A model generated the notes under the pieces. It worked only from the letters and a program-made list of their open reading frames with translations. It was not told where the DNA came from and made no database searches. This document shows, in pieces, positions 12,301 through 22,805 of a stretch of DNA of 64,000 nucleotides. Where the stretch lies: NCBI RefSeq assembly GCF_030035675.1, contig NC_084489.1, positions 13,963,001-14,027,000 of the forward strand. The letters are read 5' to 3'. The stretch is from Rhineura floridana. Lineage: Eukaryota; Chordata; Lepidosauria; Squamata; Rhineuridae. Both the position numbers and the translations under genes were made by a program. How positions within the stretch are numbered: position 1 is the stretch's first letter; the number at the start of each line of letters is the position of its first letter.

Positions 12301-13868
12301 TGGGATTTTGCCAAAGGGCATTTTCACTTTAAATGATCACTAGGGGATTTCTAATACTGAACATTATTAACAAGATGCAGCTTCCCTGGCTGCAAAGGCT
12401 GCTCTCTCCTCTCATTTGTGAAGAGACATGAGTGGCTATGTCTTGTGCACATACTATTTATACAGCCCTATCATGATAATACAATTAGATATAGCCTACA
12501 TTTTTTTCACTATATATACATATACTGCACCCAATTGTATTAAATCTGCCTTCCTTCAAGGTCCTCAGTGGGTTATATATTCAAAAGTACATACACATAT
12601 CATACATACACAGCTACATCAGAGAAGGTGCGATGGAAACTTTATTGTACTGTGTGACAACATTCCTAAGTTCCTCCATCCCTGGGAAATGGACCTCTAT
12701 GCCAGTGTCCCATTTGCAGACACAAGGATTTGCACTGTTATCCAAAACGTAACACTGGAAGCAGCCTCTCTCCCTAGGATGGGGTCTTCTAGGCTAGAAG
12801 AGGGGCCTGCATACATCTCTTCCGGATTTTTAAGATGTTGGTATCCATATGCATTCCTCCACATGGCTGTGCCCTAGGGTTCTCTCTTAGCTTCCAAGGT
12901 TATGAGCAAAGAGTCCGCCTGACATGCAACAGCTCTCTTCTATGTCAGGCTGTGGGCTTCCAATCTCTACCACCTAAGAGATTTTGTAGCTGGAGATGCC
13001 AGGGACAGGGGTTTCTGAATGCAAAGCATGGGATCTCTACCTAAAGGCCGATCTAGCTCGGCATCCTATTCTCACAGGGGCCAGATGCCTATGGGAAGCC
13101 GGAAAGCAGGACATGAGGGCAACAGCACTCACCCCACTTGCAATTCCCAATAACTGGTATTCAGAAGCATACAGCCTCTGACAGTGGCAGTAAAACATAG
13201 CCGTAATGGATAGTAGCCATCGATTGCCTTGTTCTCCTTGAATCTGCCTAAAAAAAAAAATGGACTGCCTTCAAGTCGATCCCGACTTATGGCGACCCTA
13301 TGAATCGGGTTTTCATGGTAAGCGGTATTCAGAGGGGGTTTACCATTGCCTTCCTCTGAGACTGAGAGGCAGTGACTGGCTCAAGGTCACCCAGTGAGCT
13401 TCATGGCTGTGTTATCTTGCGAGACCTCGGCCACTGTGAGCTGTGGCCCGAAGACTGCAAGTATGGACATTCCCCCAGAAGCAAGACCCGCTGCCTTCAG
13501 TGGGCCTTGCTCCCGAGTAAACATGCACAGGCTTGCGGGCTACTGCCAGCAGCTCTTCCGTGGTTTGCCGCCCGCTGCCCCGCGCAAGGCAAGAGAGGAG
13601 AGCGGGTCTACCTGGAATCGAATTTACTGCCGTCGGGGAAGGTGCCGTGATAATGGTAGCGCACAAAGTCGCCGGAGCGGACGGTGCGAGGACACTGCTC
13701 GGGCACGTAACTGCGCTCGACCAGCACACCCTTGCCGTCCCATTGTGGCTCCGCGGCCGGCACCGGCGGAGCCTGACACGCCACGCAGCTCACCAGCAGG
13801 GCGAGCAGCAGCGGCGAGCAGCAGCGGCGGTGCCTCCTCCGCCCGGGCGGCGTTCCTGGTCCTTCCAT
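209..13868 (-). CDS. FKBP9: FKBP9, ER peptidyl-prolyl isomerase (partial, exons 1-7)
   Basis: Multi-domain FK506-binding protein of the ER lumen that catalyses cis-trans isomerisation of proline peptide bonds in secretory clients. Coding exons: 13868-13612, 11519-11374, 9281-9092, 7347-7202, 2836-2647, 1394-1249, 395-209. All have AG/GT borders and the phases agree, giving about 420 residues. The rest of FKBP domain 4, the EF-hands and the ER-retention tail expected from the family (human protein about 570 residues) must lie left of position 1. Visible features are an N-terminal signal peptide, three complete FKBP domains, the start of a fourth, and YHYNGT/YHYNAS glycosylation sequons. Residue runs such as [33 protein letters not shown] and [20 protein letters not shown] match FKBP9 as I recall it better than FKBP10. 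The start is the ATG at 13868, directly before an Arg-rich and then Leu-rich signal peptide. An in-frame ATG at 14006 would place about 46 unlikely residues ahead of the signal. Confidence 0.95.
1249..1394 (-). CDS. FKBP9: FKBP9 coding exon 6 (domain 3 core)
   Basis: 146-bp exon encoding [20 protein letters not shown] and [20 protein letters not shown]. Acceptor CCCTGTAG, donor GTGAGT. Confidence 0.94.
2213..2500. repeat. hAT-like non-autonomous element with internal hairpin
   Basis: It begins GGGTGGGGAACC, a common hAT-like terminal motif. An internal inverted repeat at about 2372-2413 (GGAAAGCGGTTTC facing GGAAACCGCTTCC) recurs at about 33070-33115, so these are copies of one family. It lies in FKBP9 intron 5. 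No target duplication could be fixed. Confidence 0.5.
2647..2836 (-). CDS. FKBP9: FKBP9 coding exon 5 (end of domain 2, start of domain 3)
   Basis: 190-bp exon encoding [20 protein letters not shown] and ending [15 protein letters not shown]. Acceptor TTATAG, donor GTAACC. Confidence 0.93.
3662..3928. mobile_element. Palindromic MITE, about 90-bp inverted arms
   Basis: The left arm starts GGCCACACCCACACC and the right arm ends GGTGTGGATGTGGCC. The arms also pair through CTTTAGACAG / CTGTCTAAAG and TCCTGGGAAGTGTAGTT / its complement. The length of about 267 bp with no coding frame fits a non-autonomous DNA transposon. A diverged relative is at about 30600-30760. Confidence 0.75.
4020..4990. 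repeat. Composite tandem array: polypyrimidine tracts alternating with an 80-bp core
   Basis: Five copies of a core containing CACCTATCCTAAGC, GTAAATCCCACTGAA and CAATAAGCATGCAAATGATC lie near 4109-4190, 4317-4398, 4563-4645, 4763-4838 and 4893-4976. They are separated by 60-165 bp of almost pure C/T. Core spacing varies (about 208, 247, 194 and 139 bp), so the pyrimidine spacers change length. The array is in FKBP9 intron 4, so the FKBP9 pre-mRNA carries the G/A-rich strand. Long frames here (Pro/Ser- or Arg/Gly-rich) are low-complexity artefacts. Confidence 0.85.
5040..6365. mobile_element. Non-autonomous DNA element with about 80-bp terminal inverted repeats
   Basis: About 5040-5123 matches the reverse complement of about 6279-6365, sharing GTTTAAGAACGT, ATAGCCAACAGATATTTC and CAAACTTTAAAAAGCAGGG. 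Just inside the left arm, a block of about 200 bp is tandemly repeated (5105-5303 and 5461-5657, sharing GACCTGACCTCCTCTCT and CCACTTCCTGTGTAGCTTG). No transposase frame was found. The superfamily is unresolved because the exact ends and target duplication could not be fixed. Confidence 0.7.
7202..7347 (-). CDS. FKBP9: FKBP9 coding exon 4 (domain 2 core)
   Basis: 146-bp exon encoding [20 protein letters not shown] and then [20 protein letters not shown]. Acceptor CTTCAG, donor GTAAAT. Same length and phase as exons 2 and 6. Confidence 0.93.
7661..8920. mobile_element. Non-autonomous hAT transposon with exact 8-bp target duplication
   Basis: Terminal inverted repeats read CAGTGGTTCCCAACCT at the left and AGGTTGGGAACCACTG at the right. 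Both ends are flanked by GTCTATTT (7653-7660 and 8921-8928), the 8-bp duplication typical of hAT insertion. The 1260-bp body is GC- and purine-rich with no transposase-like protein. It sits in FKBP9 intron 3, about 170 bp from the donor of exon 3. The intact duplication suggests a fairly recent insertion. Confidence 0.9.
9092..9281 (-). CDS. FKBP9: FKBP9 coding exon 3 (end of domain 1, start of domain 2)
   Basis: 190-bp exon. It begins [20 protein letters not shown], closing domain 1, and ends [15 protein letters not shown], opening domain 2. Acceptor CACAG, donor GTAGTT. No full-length open frame flags this exon; it is recognised by family match and splice phase. Confidence 0.93.
9300..11370. 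other. FKBP9 intron 2, no gene seen
   Basis: AT-rich intron. A dispersed repeat around 9930-10010 carries the motif pair CCATTGAAATTAATGG and CATTTCAATGGGTCTACTCTGAG. Nothing else with coding or RNA character was recognised. Confidence 0.6.
11374..11519 (-). CDS. FKBP9: FKBP9 coding exon 2 (domain 1 core)
   Basis: 146-bp exon encoding the domain 1 core, including [17 protein letters not shown] and [15 protein letters not shown]. The acceptor follows a (CT)n run and reads CTCTCTAG before CTATGAC. The donor is GTAAGT. Confidence 0.94.
11521..11540 (-). repeat. (CT)n microsatellite forming the FKBP9 exon 2 polypyrimidine tract
   Basis: The plus strand reads (GA)n. On the transcribed strand this is an uninterrupted CT run ending in the AG acceptor of exon 2. 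Confidence 0.85.
11545..13040. other. FKBP9 intron 1 interior, no gene seen
   Basis: Mostly unique AT-rich sequence. A dispersed palindromic repeat lies at about 12145-12237 (CACTCAGAAGTAAACCC followed by CCAATGGGGCTCACTC). Short open frames here show no recognisable domain. Confidence 0.55.
13043..13247 (-). mobile_element. CR1 LINE 3' end fragment
   Basis: Resembles the minus-strand CR1 tail at 53733-54215: CCTATGGGAAGCC, CAACAGCACTCACCCC and ACTGGTATTCAGAAGCATAC occur in the same order. It is 5'-truncated and lies in FKBP9 intron 1. Confidence 0.7.
13256..13411 (-). mobile_element. tRNA-headed squamate SINE, 5'-truncated
   Basis: Reads TGGACTGCCTTCAAGTCGAT, CCCGACTTATGGCGACCCTA and GGTAAGCGGTATTCAGAG, matching the 3' two thirds of the copy at 22590-22801. 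The tRNA-like head is missing. Confidence 0.8.
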
Positions 13869-14480
13869 AGCAAGGCGCGAGGCGCAAGGAGGAGAGGTCA
13901 AGGGGTCGTCCGTCGAAATCCCAGCTTCCCAAAGCTGCAAACGTGGAGAGGGGGTGGGGTGGAGAGGGGGGATAAAAAAAAATCCCAGTCCCTTCTCCGC
14001 TTGCAAGGGGGAGGAGCCAGCCGGAGGGGAGAGGGACGTCGGCGCTGCGGCCGAGCATTCCTCGCGTGGAAAAGGAGGAGGGACTGCTCGATGCTGATTC
14101 CTGCCGGCAGGAGCGGTTAGTTCAGGGTATGACGTCGCCTGTCTCTGTATTAATGGTTTGCAAAATTGAGGGAGGCTGCAAAGTCGTTTTCGGCGAAAAA
14201 ACTGTTAGAATATAGGGTGAGAGAGTAGAGAGACAGAGAGAGCCTGACCAGCTAAATAGTCAAGTTTCTAGTTCCTCCGCTTTTTCTTCCCCTATAGTCG
14301 GGTGGGGGACTCTTCTCACGTTCCTACGTGGCGCCGCTTGCTTTCCAGCCCACAAGGGCTCAGCGTTTCTTCAGGCCGCAACAGAAGGAACAGTCTTTTC
14401 TCCTCCTCTGACACGGAGCGACGACATCGACGGCGACGATCAGGATTTCTGGCATTGTTGTCAATGGGAGGAGGAGCGCG
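13430..14480. promoter_or_regulatory. CpG-rich promoter region of FKBP9
   Basis: A GC- and CpG-dense block covers FKBP9 exon 1 and about 600 bp upstream, against AT-rich surroundings. It holds a CRE-like TGACGTCG near 14129, a CACGTAGG/CCTACGTGG element near 14326 whose ACGTGG core resembles sites used in ER-stress control, and ATTGG (inverted CCAAT) boxes near 14488 and 14535. No TATA box is obvious. Because the next gene to the right points the other way, the island could be shared, but this is only an inference. Confidence 0.6.
13612..13868 (-). CDS. FKBP9: FKBP9 coding exon 1 (signal peptide, start of domain 1)
   Basis: Encodes residues 1-85 plus two bases. The signal peptide core is [16 protein letters not shown], with cleavage likely just after it. 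The first FKBP domain opens with [19 protein letters not shown]. The exon ends GATTCCAG before GTAGAC, in phase 2. Confidence 0.93.
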
Positions 14481-14499
14481 CGCCTAAATTGGAATAAGC

Positions 14500-16120
14500 C
14501 ATTGAACAAGTGGGCCGCAATAACTTGTCCCCGTTTATTGGCTTGAAACATCTCTTATATTTTCTGTTGGTGGAGAATTCTTTGTCATCGTATCTGAAAG
14601 ATCACTACTGAATTCCTATACATGGTTTAACTTTATCTGAATTGTAAAGTAGCTATTTGTCTCTCACACAGAGAGGAAACATTCCAAAAAAGGCCTTTAT
14701 GTAACAACATCCTGTTGATTTCTAAGGGACAGTTACTTGTAGTGACTCACGAGCCCTTTATGCTGAATGCTGTGTACTCGCAGATCACGCACTACGGTTC
14801 TGATATAAAATAGTTGCCTAGTTACTCCAAGCAAACTATTTGTGCAATGCTGTGCAATGCCCCCGCTTTCCTGCCAGTCCATACTTTAAACTTTTTTTTT
14901 TAAAGAAACGAATGCATTTGGTTAGAGATTATTTGCAGTCTAACCCCATTTCCCTGGGAGTAAGCATAATTGAATACAAAAGGATTTACATCTGGGTAGA
15001 CATGGTTAGGATTGTACCGTAAACTACTAGAAATATTTTTGCAATTTCAGGCAAATACACTTTTTGCAACAAGGAAGATTAAAGACATATGAACAGCAGC
15101 ATAGACTTGCGAGTATTTTACACATCGCCATAAGTCTGGATCGACTTGAAGGCAGTCCATTTCCATTTTCAAGGCACCAATCTATTTAATCCCTGGTTTG
15201 TTTGTTTTGTGTTTTTAAAAAAGCCACTGTGGTTGTGAATTGTGTTTGCCAAGTTCCCTTTTATAAATGGAAGGGCCAATAGCTGGAGCAGTGATGTTGG
15301 GCAAAGCATTCTGTATATAGATGATAGATCTGAAACAAAACCTTAGTGAAAACAGAAAAAGTAACCTATAACACCTACAACAGACTCCTGTAGTTGCACA
15401 CTACGATGAAGCTTAGTAGTGGCAGCTAAACTATCCTTTAGAGCAGGGGTTCCCAAACTGTGATTTGCAGCTTCATTCAGGTGGTCAGTGGTGTGTCCAT
15501 GGGTTGTGGTTGAACACAAGATAGCACCTCCATCACATTAAGTATTCATATTGCTTTTTAATTTTATTTTCATTTCCTCTTTTATTTCTTATTGTATTGT
15601 ATTGCAGTTTGATTTCTTTGAAATAAAGCAATAAAAATAGAATTAAAAATCATAGACCCAAGGAATATGCCCAGCATACACAGGATCATCAAGAAGACAG
15701 GGTTTGTCCAAGGCATTGCTTGCCCATTAGTGCGTTCAAATTGAACACTTGGATAGGGTTAAAATCATTACAGTTGCAGCCTCTGATGCCACACATCCCT
15801 GTTTCCTGGGCTAATTCTGATGTCCACTGAGTCTGGGTCTGTAATGTTTTGTTCAGTCCACTGTGATTTTAACTCATACTGGCATGGGCTAAGCTGATCA
15901 TGTAATTGCTGAGAGCTTCTGCCCACACCATGCCAAGCTGTGCTCAGATCAGCTTTTCACAGTCAGTTGCAACCACTCAAAACATCTGTGGTTATGATGG
16001 AGTGTCACTAGGCTCACCTCATGGGAATGATAGCAGTAGGAGGCATTAGCAGTAGATTTAGCTTTCAGCAGATCAGTGTGACCCAGCTAAGTCACAACTA
16101 CCATAGGCTTAGTCATATGA
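14500..16120. other. Intergenic stretch between FKBP9 and the four-pass gene
   Basis: AT-rich. A dispersed palindromic repeat piece lies at about 14935-15020 and a 50-bp SINE 3' end at 15123-15172 (CGCCATAAGTCTGGATCGAC). A possible hAT-like terminus, CAGGGGTTCCCAAACTG, is at about 15442. No gene seen. Confidence 0.55.
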
Positions 16121-16129
16121 ATTACCCCC

Positions 16130-17940
16130 AAAACTATTGCCCAATAAATCTTGACACTCCTGCAAAAATATATGCACAGCACCTTTCAGAAAAGTTAGAA
16201 CAATGGATCGAAAGGAACCAAGTCCTTTCCCAATGCTGGCTGGCTGGCTTTGCAAGGAACAATTGATCAGTGTTTTGTGTAAAAGTATGTTAATGGTTTA
16301 CCAAAAAAGCTTTGTGTTGCATTTGTTGATCTCATTTGACAAGCAACATCTATGGGAAGAATTAGCAGTTTCTTTATCAGATAAACAATTGGTGTTTCAT
16401 CTACAGCAGCTCTGCTCTAATGCTGATGCTAAAATTCAAATTGGACTTACAGGCTTTCTATCAGATTCGATATAACAAGAGGCATAAGACCAGGCTGCAT
16501 TTTGGGTCCACTATTGTTTCCTGTCTACATAAACAATGTAGTATAGGAACTCTCTTCTCCTTGCTCCTCCACCCCCCAATTTATCTGGAAGCCTCCATGA
16601 GTTCCAGTTTTGGAAAAATGGCGGGGTATAAATAAAGATAATAATAATAATAATAATAAATTTCCAAGTCTGTTTTATGAACACGACCGGGTTCTTCTTA
16701 TTTCTTTGTCCAGTGTATGTATGAGAAGATTACTTTCCAAATTTGTAAATTATTATAAGCAGGAACGTTTATTAGTCACAGTAAGACCAAAGTGGTGTGT
16801 TTACCAAAAGAAATTAGCAGCACATTCTTGGCATAAATAGGTCATACTGAATGGTGTCACTCATTTAAGTATGTAGGGCTTCTTTTTCTGTGAAAACATT
16901 CTATGTCACACCCATTTTGAGGCAATTAAGATTTTATGTGCCTATCCATTACGAATCCTAAAGACGCTCTATTAAACTAAGGTTCATTGTTAGAACCAAG
17001 GATTAATCTTTGTGTTGCTAAAATCTTACCTTGCTTATTATACAGCAGAGCAATGTGGGGATAGCTCTAGTAGAAACAAATTGAATATAATCCAATAAGT
17101 TCCCAGCTATACTACTTGGAATAGCACATAGCTCACCTGGTGCATTACCTTCAGCTGCCCTTCAGTAAATGCACACATTCATAAATCCATGAACCTGTGC
17201 TGGAAAAAGTCTCGCTAAAGCCAAACCAACATTTAGGAAAGCTGTGTTTTTTAGACCTGCAGAATAGAGGAGGATGGGCACAATGCTGTAACAATTTGAT
17301 GTCAGCTCACCCAATTTTCCCTGTAATGGCATCTCAGAATATGTCTGACAAGATTTCAAAATGGACTTTGAATATATGAAGAATCCTAAATCCTCAGGTA
17401 TATTCAAATTAAAGCAGACCAAAAAAGGGATGCTTATCTATGTGAATTAACTCTTTTATTCATCTCTTATGATGTGTTTAGTCACCTTAGATTTCATACC
17501 ATATTCACAGAATATCTGACAGGTAAATTCATTAATTAGCCAACAAATGACCATCTTTGTGCAAGCAGATCAGGCCAGAATACATTGTGCTCTATAACTT
17601 CTATTGCCCTTTTACAATTCACCTAGGGATAAATTTTTCCATTCATTTCAGAATTTTCTAGAAAGTAAATCAGATGATTCCAAAATTAAAAGGTTGCTGG
17701 CTAATGTCACGTGCAGGGTAGCTTTATATGCAGTAGCATCAAGAGCTTTTTAGACACCCAACAGTGTTATCTGCCAAGGGGATTCTTTAAATGATTTGGG
17801 CAATCTTACAATTTTAAAGTTTTGATAATTTGCAATTTTGTATGTTTTTATTTAACTTCCTCTTGGAAGGTCTTGTATTTTTGTGTATGGTGATTTATGT
17901 GATTATGGCCATTGGTTAAGAACAATAAAAATGTGACTAG
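16130..17940 (+). mobile_element. Degenerate R4-clade-like LINE
   Basis: Decayed reverse-transcriptase text reads AFVDLISFDKQHLWEEL, then FHLQQLCSNADAKIQIG, then GIRPGCILGPLLFPVYINN in shifting frames, with several breaks. The region ends in an AATAAAAATG-type tail near 17930. The R4/Dong clade is suggested by the KQGC(I/L)LAPLLFNFYIND-like block and is an inference. It lies upstream of the four-pass gene. Confidence 0.6.
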
Positions 17941-18787
17941 TCATGTGAATGAGCTGACCCAGTGATTCACCATCTTATATAAACACACTTGGTAAAATAG
18001 TTGAAAAATTGGCTCTCATAAAAAATAGACTGAACCAGGACAAGTTACTCTTCACACCGCTTACATAAGACCAGAAGCTAAGACACCAGCTTGACTCTGA
18101 TTTATAACAAAGTTACATTATAGCTGACTGTAGGAATGGAAACTCTTCAGATGCCTGTAAATATTCATGGGATTTACAATTTGGATTACGTGGCAGAGGC
18201 ACCAAAACACAGTCTGTGCTTCTGCTACAAAGGAAAATGCTCTGTAATCTAAAGAAACAGCCTATTTTGAATTCCTGACTTTCAGGCATGCAGCTGAGCA
18301 AGAAGATAAACAATTTCAGGCAACTAAGATAAAAACTCAGTTCTGTCTTAATGTTTTACATATTGCTGACATTAATCCTGTCACTTCTGCCATTAGGTAC
18401 TGAGGCAAGTGCCAGTGAGGCTCTTAGAGCACAGTTATAACACAAGCTACATTTGAACATGTTGAGCTCCCCTGGCTTACCCCAAGGAGTTTTGGGAATT
18501 GTAGCTGTGAGAATGCTGAGTTGTTTTATGATCAACCCCTAGGTCTCCCTGCCCCCCAAATATAGATGCGTACCTCAGTGTTGGATTTTAATTATTGTAA
18601 GATGCTTTGAGAGCCTATCTTACCTGAAATGTGTGATATAAATACATTATCTGTCTATGCACACATGCAAACATAGAAATAAAAAGCTGTGGCTGTCTAT
18701 TAAAAGAACTGTGTGGACAGCTCTAGGGTTTATGTTATGTTTATATACTAAAGGTATATCCTGGCCTTCCAAAGGCGCCCAGGATTT

Positions 18788-19072
18788 GGATTTAAATAAT
18801 AATAATAATAATAATAAAATTTTATTTCTGAGTCGCCTATCTGGCCGAATTAACGGCCACTCTAGGCGACGTACATTAATACACTAAGATACAATATAAA
18901 ATAGATAAGACCATCAATCATCTAACCCACTCTTCCAGTTAATAACACGTTAACAACTAACCCATCCCAGAAATCCCATAGGCCTGCCTGAATAGCCAGG
19001 TCTTCAAGGCTTGGCGGAAACCAATTAAGGAGGGGGCATGACGAAGATCAAACTTAAAAAAGAAATAGCTGG
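18788..19072 (-). mobile_element. L2-type LINE 3' end
   Basis: The minus strand encodes FDLRHAPSLIGFRQALKTWL and FRQAYGI, the usual C-terminus of L2 ORF2, followed by a short 3' UTR. It abuts (AAT)n at about 18797-18817. Confidence 0.75.
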
Positions 19073-19479
19073 CCATGTTAGGCTTACAAACTTGCTATTC
19101 TGTATTTTTTGTAAAGGGTGTGTGAAAAGAGCCACTTGCAGCTTTCCAGAAGAGAAGAAACTGGTATCAATGTGAAGTAATGACTTCAGGAATGAAGAAA
19201 TAAAGCAATTTTCACCAACGAAGAATAAAAACAGACATAGACATGAATACTTGTTGGCTGGTGCATGCACAAATGCATACCAAAATTAGTTGTAATAACA
19301 TTTGATTTGCTTGTTTCCCCTTCCCATCTAAGAAATGTGCTGTCTATGTGCATCCCATGAAAACGTGCAAGTTTCAACATGCTGACATGCGTAATACGGT
19401 TGTTCCCACACCCTGCCTTAACAAGTAATATGTTTGCGTTTGTTAGTGATAAACTTTCCTCACTCTTCTGCTCTTGCAG

Positions 19480-19579
19480 CACAGGCTGTTTAGAAACTGA
19501 ATTGTGGTGGGCAGATATAAGAGAGAAACCTACAAGCATCAGCTCATTGCCAAAAGAAAGGAAGAAGAAACACTGCACT
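19480..19579 (+). other. Candidate 5' non-coding exon of the four-pass membrane gene
   Basis: A strong acceptor (CACTCTTCTGCTCTTGCAG) at 19479 and a strong donor (ACT before GTGAGTAT) at 19579 bracket 100 bp. The first coding exon of the downstream gene itself has an acceptor (TTTCCTCAG at 23659) just before its ATG, so an upstream exon is required. This is the best one seen, but it is unproven. Confidence 0.35.
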
Positions 19580-20979
19580 GTGAGTATCTGCGTGTATCAT
19601 TGCTAACAGTGTCTGTTACACTGACCTATTGAGAAGCCATTTAGTGGAAGGTGTTCCGGTTAGACTTCAAAGCAGTATTTTTATTATTACGATTATGGAA
19701 ACAACGCTTTTGCTGAGAGGTTTTGTGCACAACCTCTTACTATATCTGTCTGATGTCTTGCTCAGCTGTAAGAAACGTCGGTGGTAGGAAATTCACTGTT
19801 GATTTATTACTCAGCAGTTTGGAATAAGATCTCCCACAGTGACTGGTGAAATATAACCGCTTTTGGTTTCTGGACCCTCTGTGTTTCAACACAAGTCAGG
19901 CAATGGTGGTAATGTTTATTGGTTATCCCATGAGTAGAAACTGAGCTTCTGTAAATATCAAGAAAGAAAGGAACACATAAGGGCAAGAATAAGAAAATCC
20001 CAGCCCTAGTAGATATCCTGGCACTTTATAAAAAAGGGACACTGCCATATTGGTATTTTAGGTAATTATTCAACTCCACAGAATTCTAATAGCTATCAAT
20101 CAGGTGCCGATGCCTAGGAGTTTTAAATCCTCTCCTGCAAAAGAATTAAGAAAAATGTGGATTGGTACCACCAGGCTCTTCAACCTAGAGAAACTGGGGG
20201 AAACCTCCAGCCTGATTTATGCCTTGTTTTTCCTCATGTGACATTTACTTTGTGTTATGTTACTTGTAGGGCTGTTTTTTTAGTGCATTAATGTAGACTT
20301 GTGATGTTGCTTAATTCTATGGGCAAGGAAGCATAAATAACAAGACGTTATTCACATTAAAAGCAAATTTCATAGGTCAGATATAAAAAATACCCTCGTT
20401 TAAGTACGTATCTGTCATTGTTGATTGTGAATGGTGCAGATACAGTTAGTGGCTATACCCACAGGGAATACAGAAGTGGAGGTAACCCTGTTCTGACTGC
20501 CAATTCTGTAGGAATATCTGGCCATCGTATTGTGCACACATCTGGACAACCTATAGGATCATGCATGCATTGTAATTTTTTTTTAACCCAGAATGAAAAC
20601 TCAGTCCTAATGCCAATACTTATCTTTACTTCAGACTACAGCGACAATAGTCACCAATCATTCCCCTTAATTCTTCAGCAGCCTCTGAGCTACTTTCAAG
20701 CACTCTGGTGATATTTCAAATGCACCAGCCAATATTCCATTGGAATGCTGGCACATCATTAGAGATATACGTACCACATGCAAAATTTGGCACTGAAAGT
20801 GAATTTCTGTCCCACAAACCTGATACGTTATTATGCTCCACATTTGTGAATTCAAGCGCCGCTAGTCTTACCAGAAAAATGGCTAAAATATTTTATCATT
20901 TATTCCCTTTTCACCCACCCACTCACCTGGTCTCGAGATTTTAAACAGGTTACAGTAAATAATAAATCGTCACCTACTT

Positions 20980-22245
20980 CGGGGGTGGAGAACCTTTTTC
21001 AGCCCAAAGGCCACATTCCCTCATAGACAACCTTTCCAGCGCCCTGTGTGAGGTGTGGGCATGGTTATTGGCTGCAACTCTTAACTTTGTACAGTAGGCT
21101 ACATTCCAGCCACACAAAAGGCAAGTTTCTACACATACCTCTTTCCATCCAAGCAAGCAAAAGGTAGGATCACAGTTTAAGGACACAGTTCCTGCCAGGC
21201 AAAAACACTTGAGGAAGGTGCAGAGCAGGGCTGGTGAGAGGTGTTCCTTGTTGGCAGCAAAGCACCAAAACATGTAAAAAGTAATCTGCACCAGACAGAA
21301 AGGCAACCTATTCTTCCCTTGCTGATTCCCTCTTTAAATTACTTGTTTGTTTTACACAGGCTTTGCTCCTTCCCTTCCTTCCTTCCTGGTTAGTCAAGGA
21401 TAGTGCCTGTGAGTGCAAGCCTCATGGCTCCACAATGGTTACAACAGCTTGTGTGATTTTATTTATTTGTAGTAGTAATAATAAATCTTACATTTCTTTA
21501 TTCCTTCAACTACCTGTCTTTTTATTATTTATTTATTATTACATTTATATCCCACCTTTTCTCAAAGTGGCATACAAACATGGTTCTCCCCCTCCTAACT
21601 TTATCCTCATAACAACTTTTTGAGGTAGGTTGAGAGACAGTGACTGGCCCAAGGCCACCCAGTAACCTTCATGGTCAAGCGGGGATTTGAGCCCTGGTCT
21701 CCCAAGATCCCAGTCCAACACTCTAACCACTACACCACACTAGCTCTAAAAAAACCTCCCTACCAGTCAACATGGAAATGGACTGCTTTCAAGTCGATCC
21801 CGACTTACAGTGAACCTATGAGTAGGGTGTTCATGGTAAGCAGTATTCAGAGGGGGTTTACCATTGCCTCCCTCTGAGGCTAGTCCTCCCCAGCTGGCTA
21901 GGGCCTGCTCAGCTTGCCACAGCTGCACAGGTGGCAGGGCACACAACACCAGCCACTCACTGTGGAGGTGATCTTTAGCTGGCCCTTGACACCCAGGAGA
22001 CACGAGCGGGGATTTGAACTCACAGACTCTGGTCTCCCAGCCAGGCTCTCCTCCCCACTGTGCTATACCAGCTATGCACCAGTCAACATACTAGTGCAAT
22101 ATATATCAAAAATCCAACAGAGCCCAAAGGAAAGAGGGTGTGGCTTGGGGAGAGGTTGGCCTAGGGAAAGTCTCAGGGGACCAGATAGAGAGTCTGGAGG
22201 GTCACATTTGGTCCCTGGGCCTACATTTCCCCCTCCCTGGTCTAC
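20980..22245. repeat. hAT-like repeat region with nested SINE and L2-related pieces
   Basis: The left end reads GGGGGTGGAGAACCTTTTTCAGCCC. The right end reads GGTCCCTGGGCCTACATTTCCCCCTC, a rough inverted match. In between are an L2/SINE-like segment at about 21525-21750 and a full SINE at 21774-22077. The outer element is decayed and its limits are approximate. Confidence 0.4.
21774..22077 (-). mobile_element. Long variant squamate SINE with 12-bp target duplication
   Basis: Flanked by identical 12-bp repeats (ACCAGTCAACAT at 21762-21773 and 22078-22089). The 3' part (TTTCAAGTCGATCCCGACTTACAG on this strand) matches the other SINE copies. The middle carries an extra GC-rich block (about 21885-21995) not seen in the copies at 22590 or 40795. 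Confidence 0.8.
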
Positions 22246-22589
22246 ATGATAGGTCTACATATGCTACAAATGAATGTTCTGGAATGTTTAACAAATTTCT
22301 TTGCTGCTTTCATAGATCCTGCTCTCAGCTTTTTTTTTTACTGCTGTTTGAATGTCTCCAGAGAGACTCCTGATGGTGCTGGTGTGGCCAGGATCAAAGC
22401 AATCCTTAAAGAGTTAGCACTGAGGCAGAGCAAGGCTTATCTTCTTTCTTTTTCCAGCCACAGAAGCACTGCTGGCTGGAATGGAAGTAGGGAAAGGCAT
22501 CATTGGGGCAATTAATGCAAATTCTTTGCCAAAGCTGAGGAGGAGGCATTTGGTTCAGTTCTCATTGAAGTTAATCTGATACAGCACAA

Positions 22590-22801
22590 TGTTGTGGTTA
22601 AGGTGCTGGACTACGACCTGGGAGACCAGGGTTCGAATCCCCACACAGCCATGAAGCTCACTGGCTGACTTTGGGCCAGTCACTGCCTCTCAGCCTCAGA
22701 GGAAGGCAATGGTAAACCACCTCTGAATACCGCTTACCATGAAAACCCTATTCATAGGGTCGCCATAAGTCGGGATCGACTTGAAGGCAGTCCATTTTCA
22801 T
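22590..22801 (+). mobile_element. tRNA-derived squamate SINE, full length
   Basis: The tRNA-like head has an A-box-like TGGTTAAGGTGCTGG and a B-box-like GGTTCGAATCC. It continues through CACTGCCTCTCAGCC and GGTAAACCACCTCTGAATAC to GGGTCGCCATAAGTCGG and GACTTGAAGGCAGTCC. It resembles the ACA-type SINEs of lizards; the subfamily name is uncertain. Confidence 0.85.
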
Positions 22802-22805
22802 TTAA

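Noticed and set aside
13394-14120. Long plus-strand frames over FKBP9 exon 1
   Set aside because: They are antisense shadows caused by high GC content; the minus strand encodes the signal peptide and FKBP domain.
22590-22665. A tRNA gene (A- and B-box-like motifs)
   Set aside because: The sequence continues into a SINE body repeated elsewhere in the window and no cloverleaf-consistent mature tRNA is apparent.
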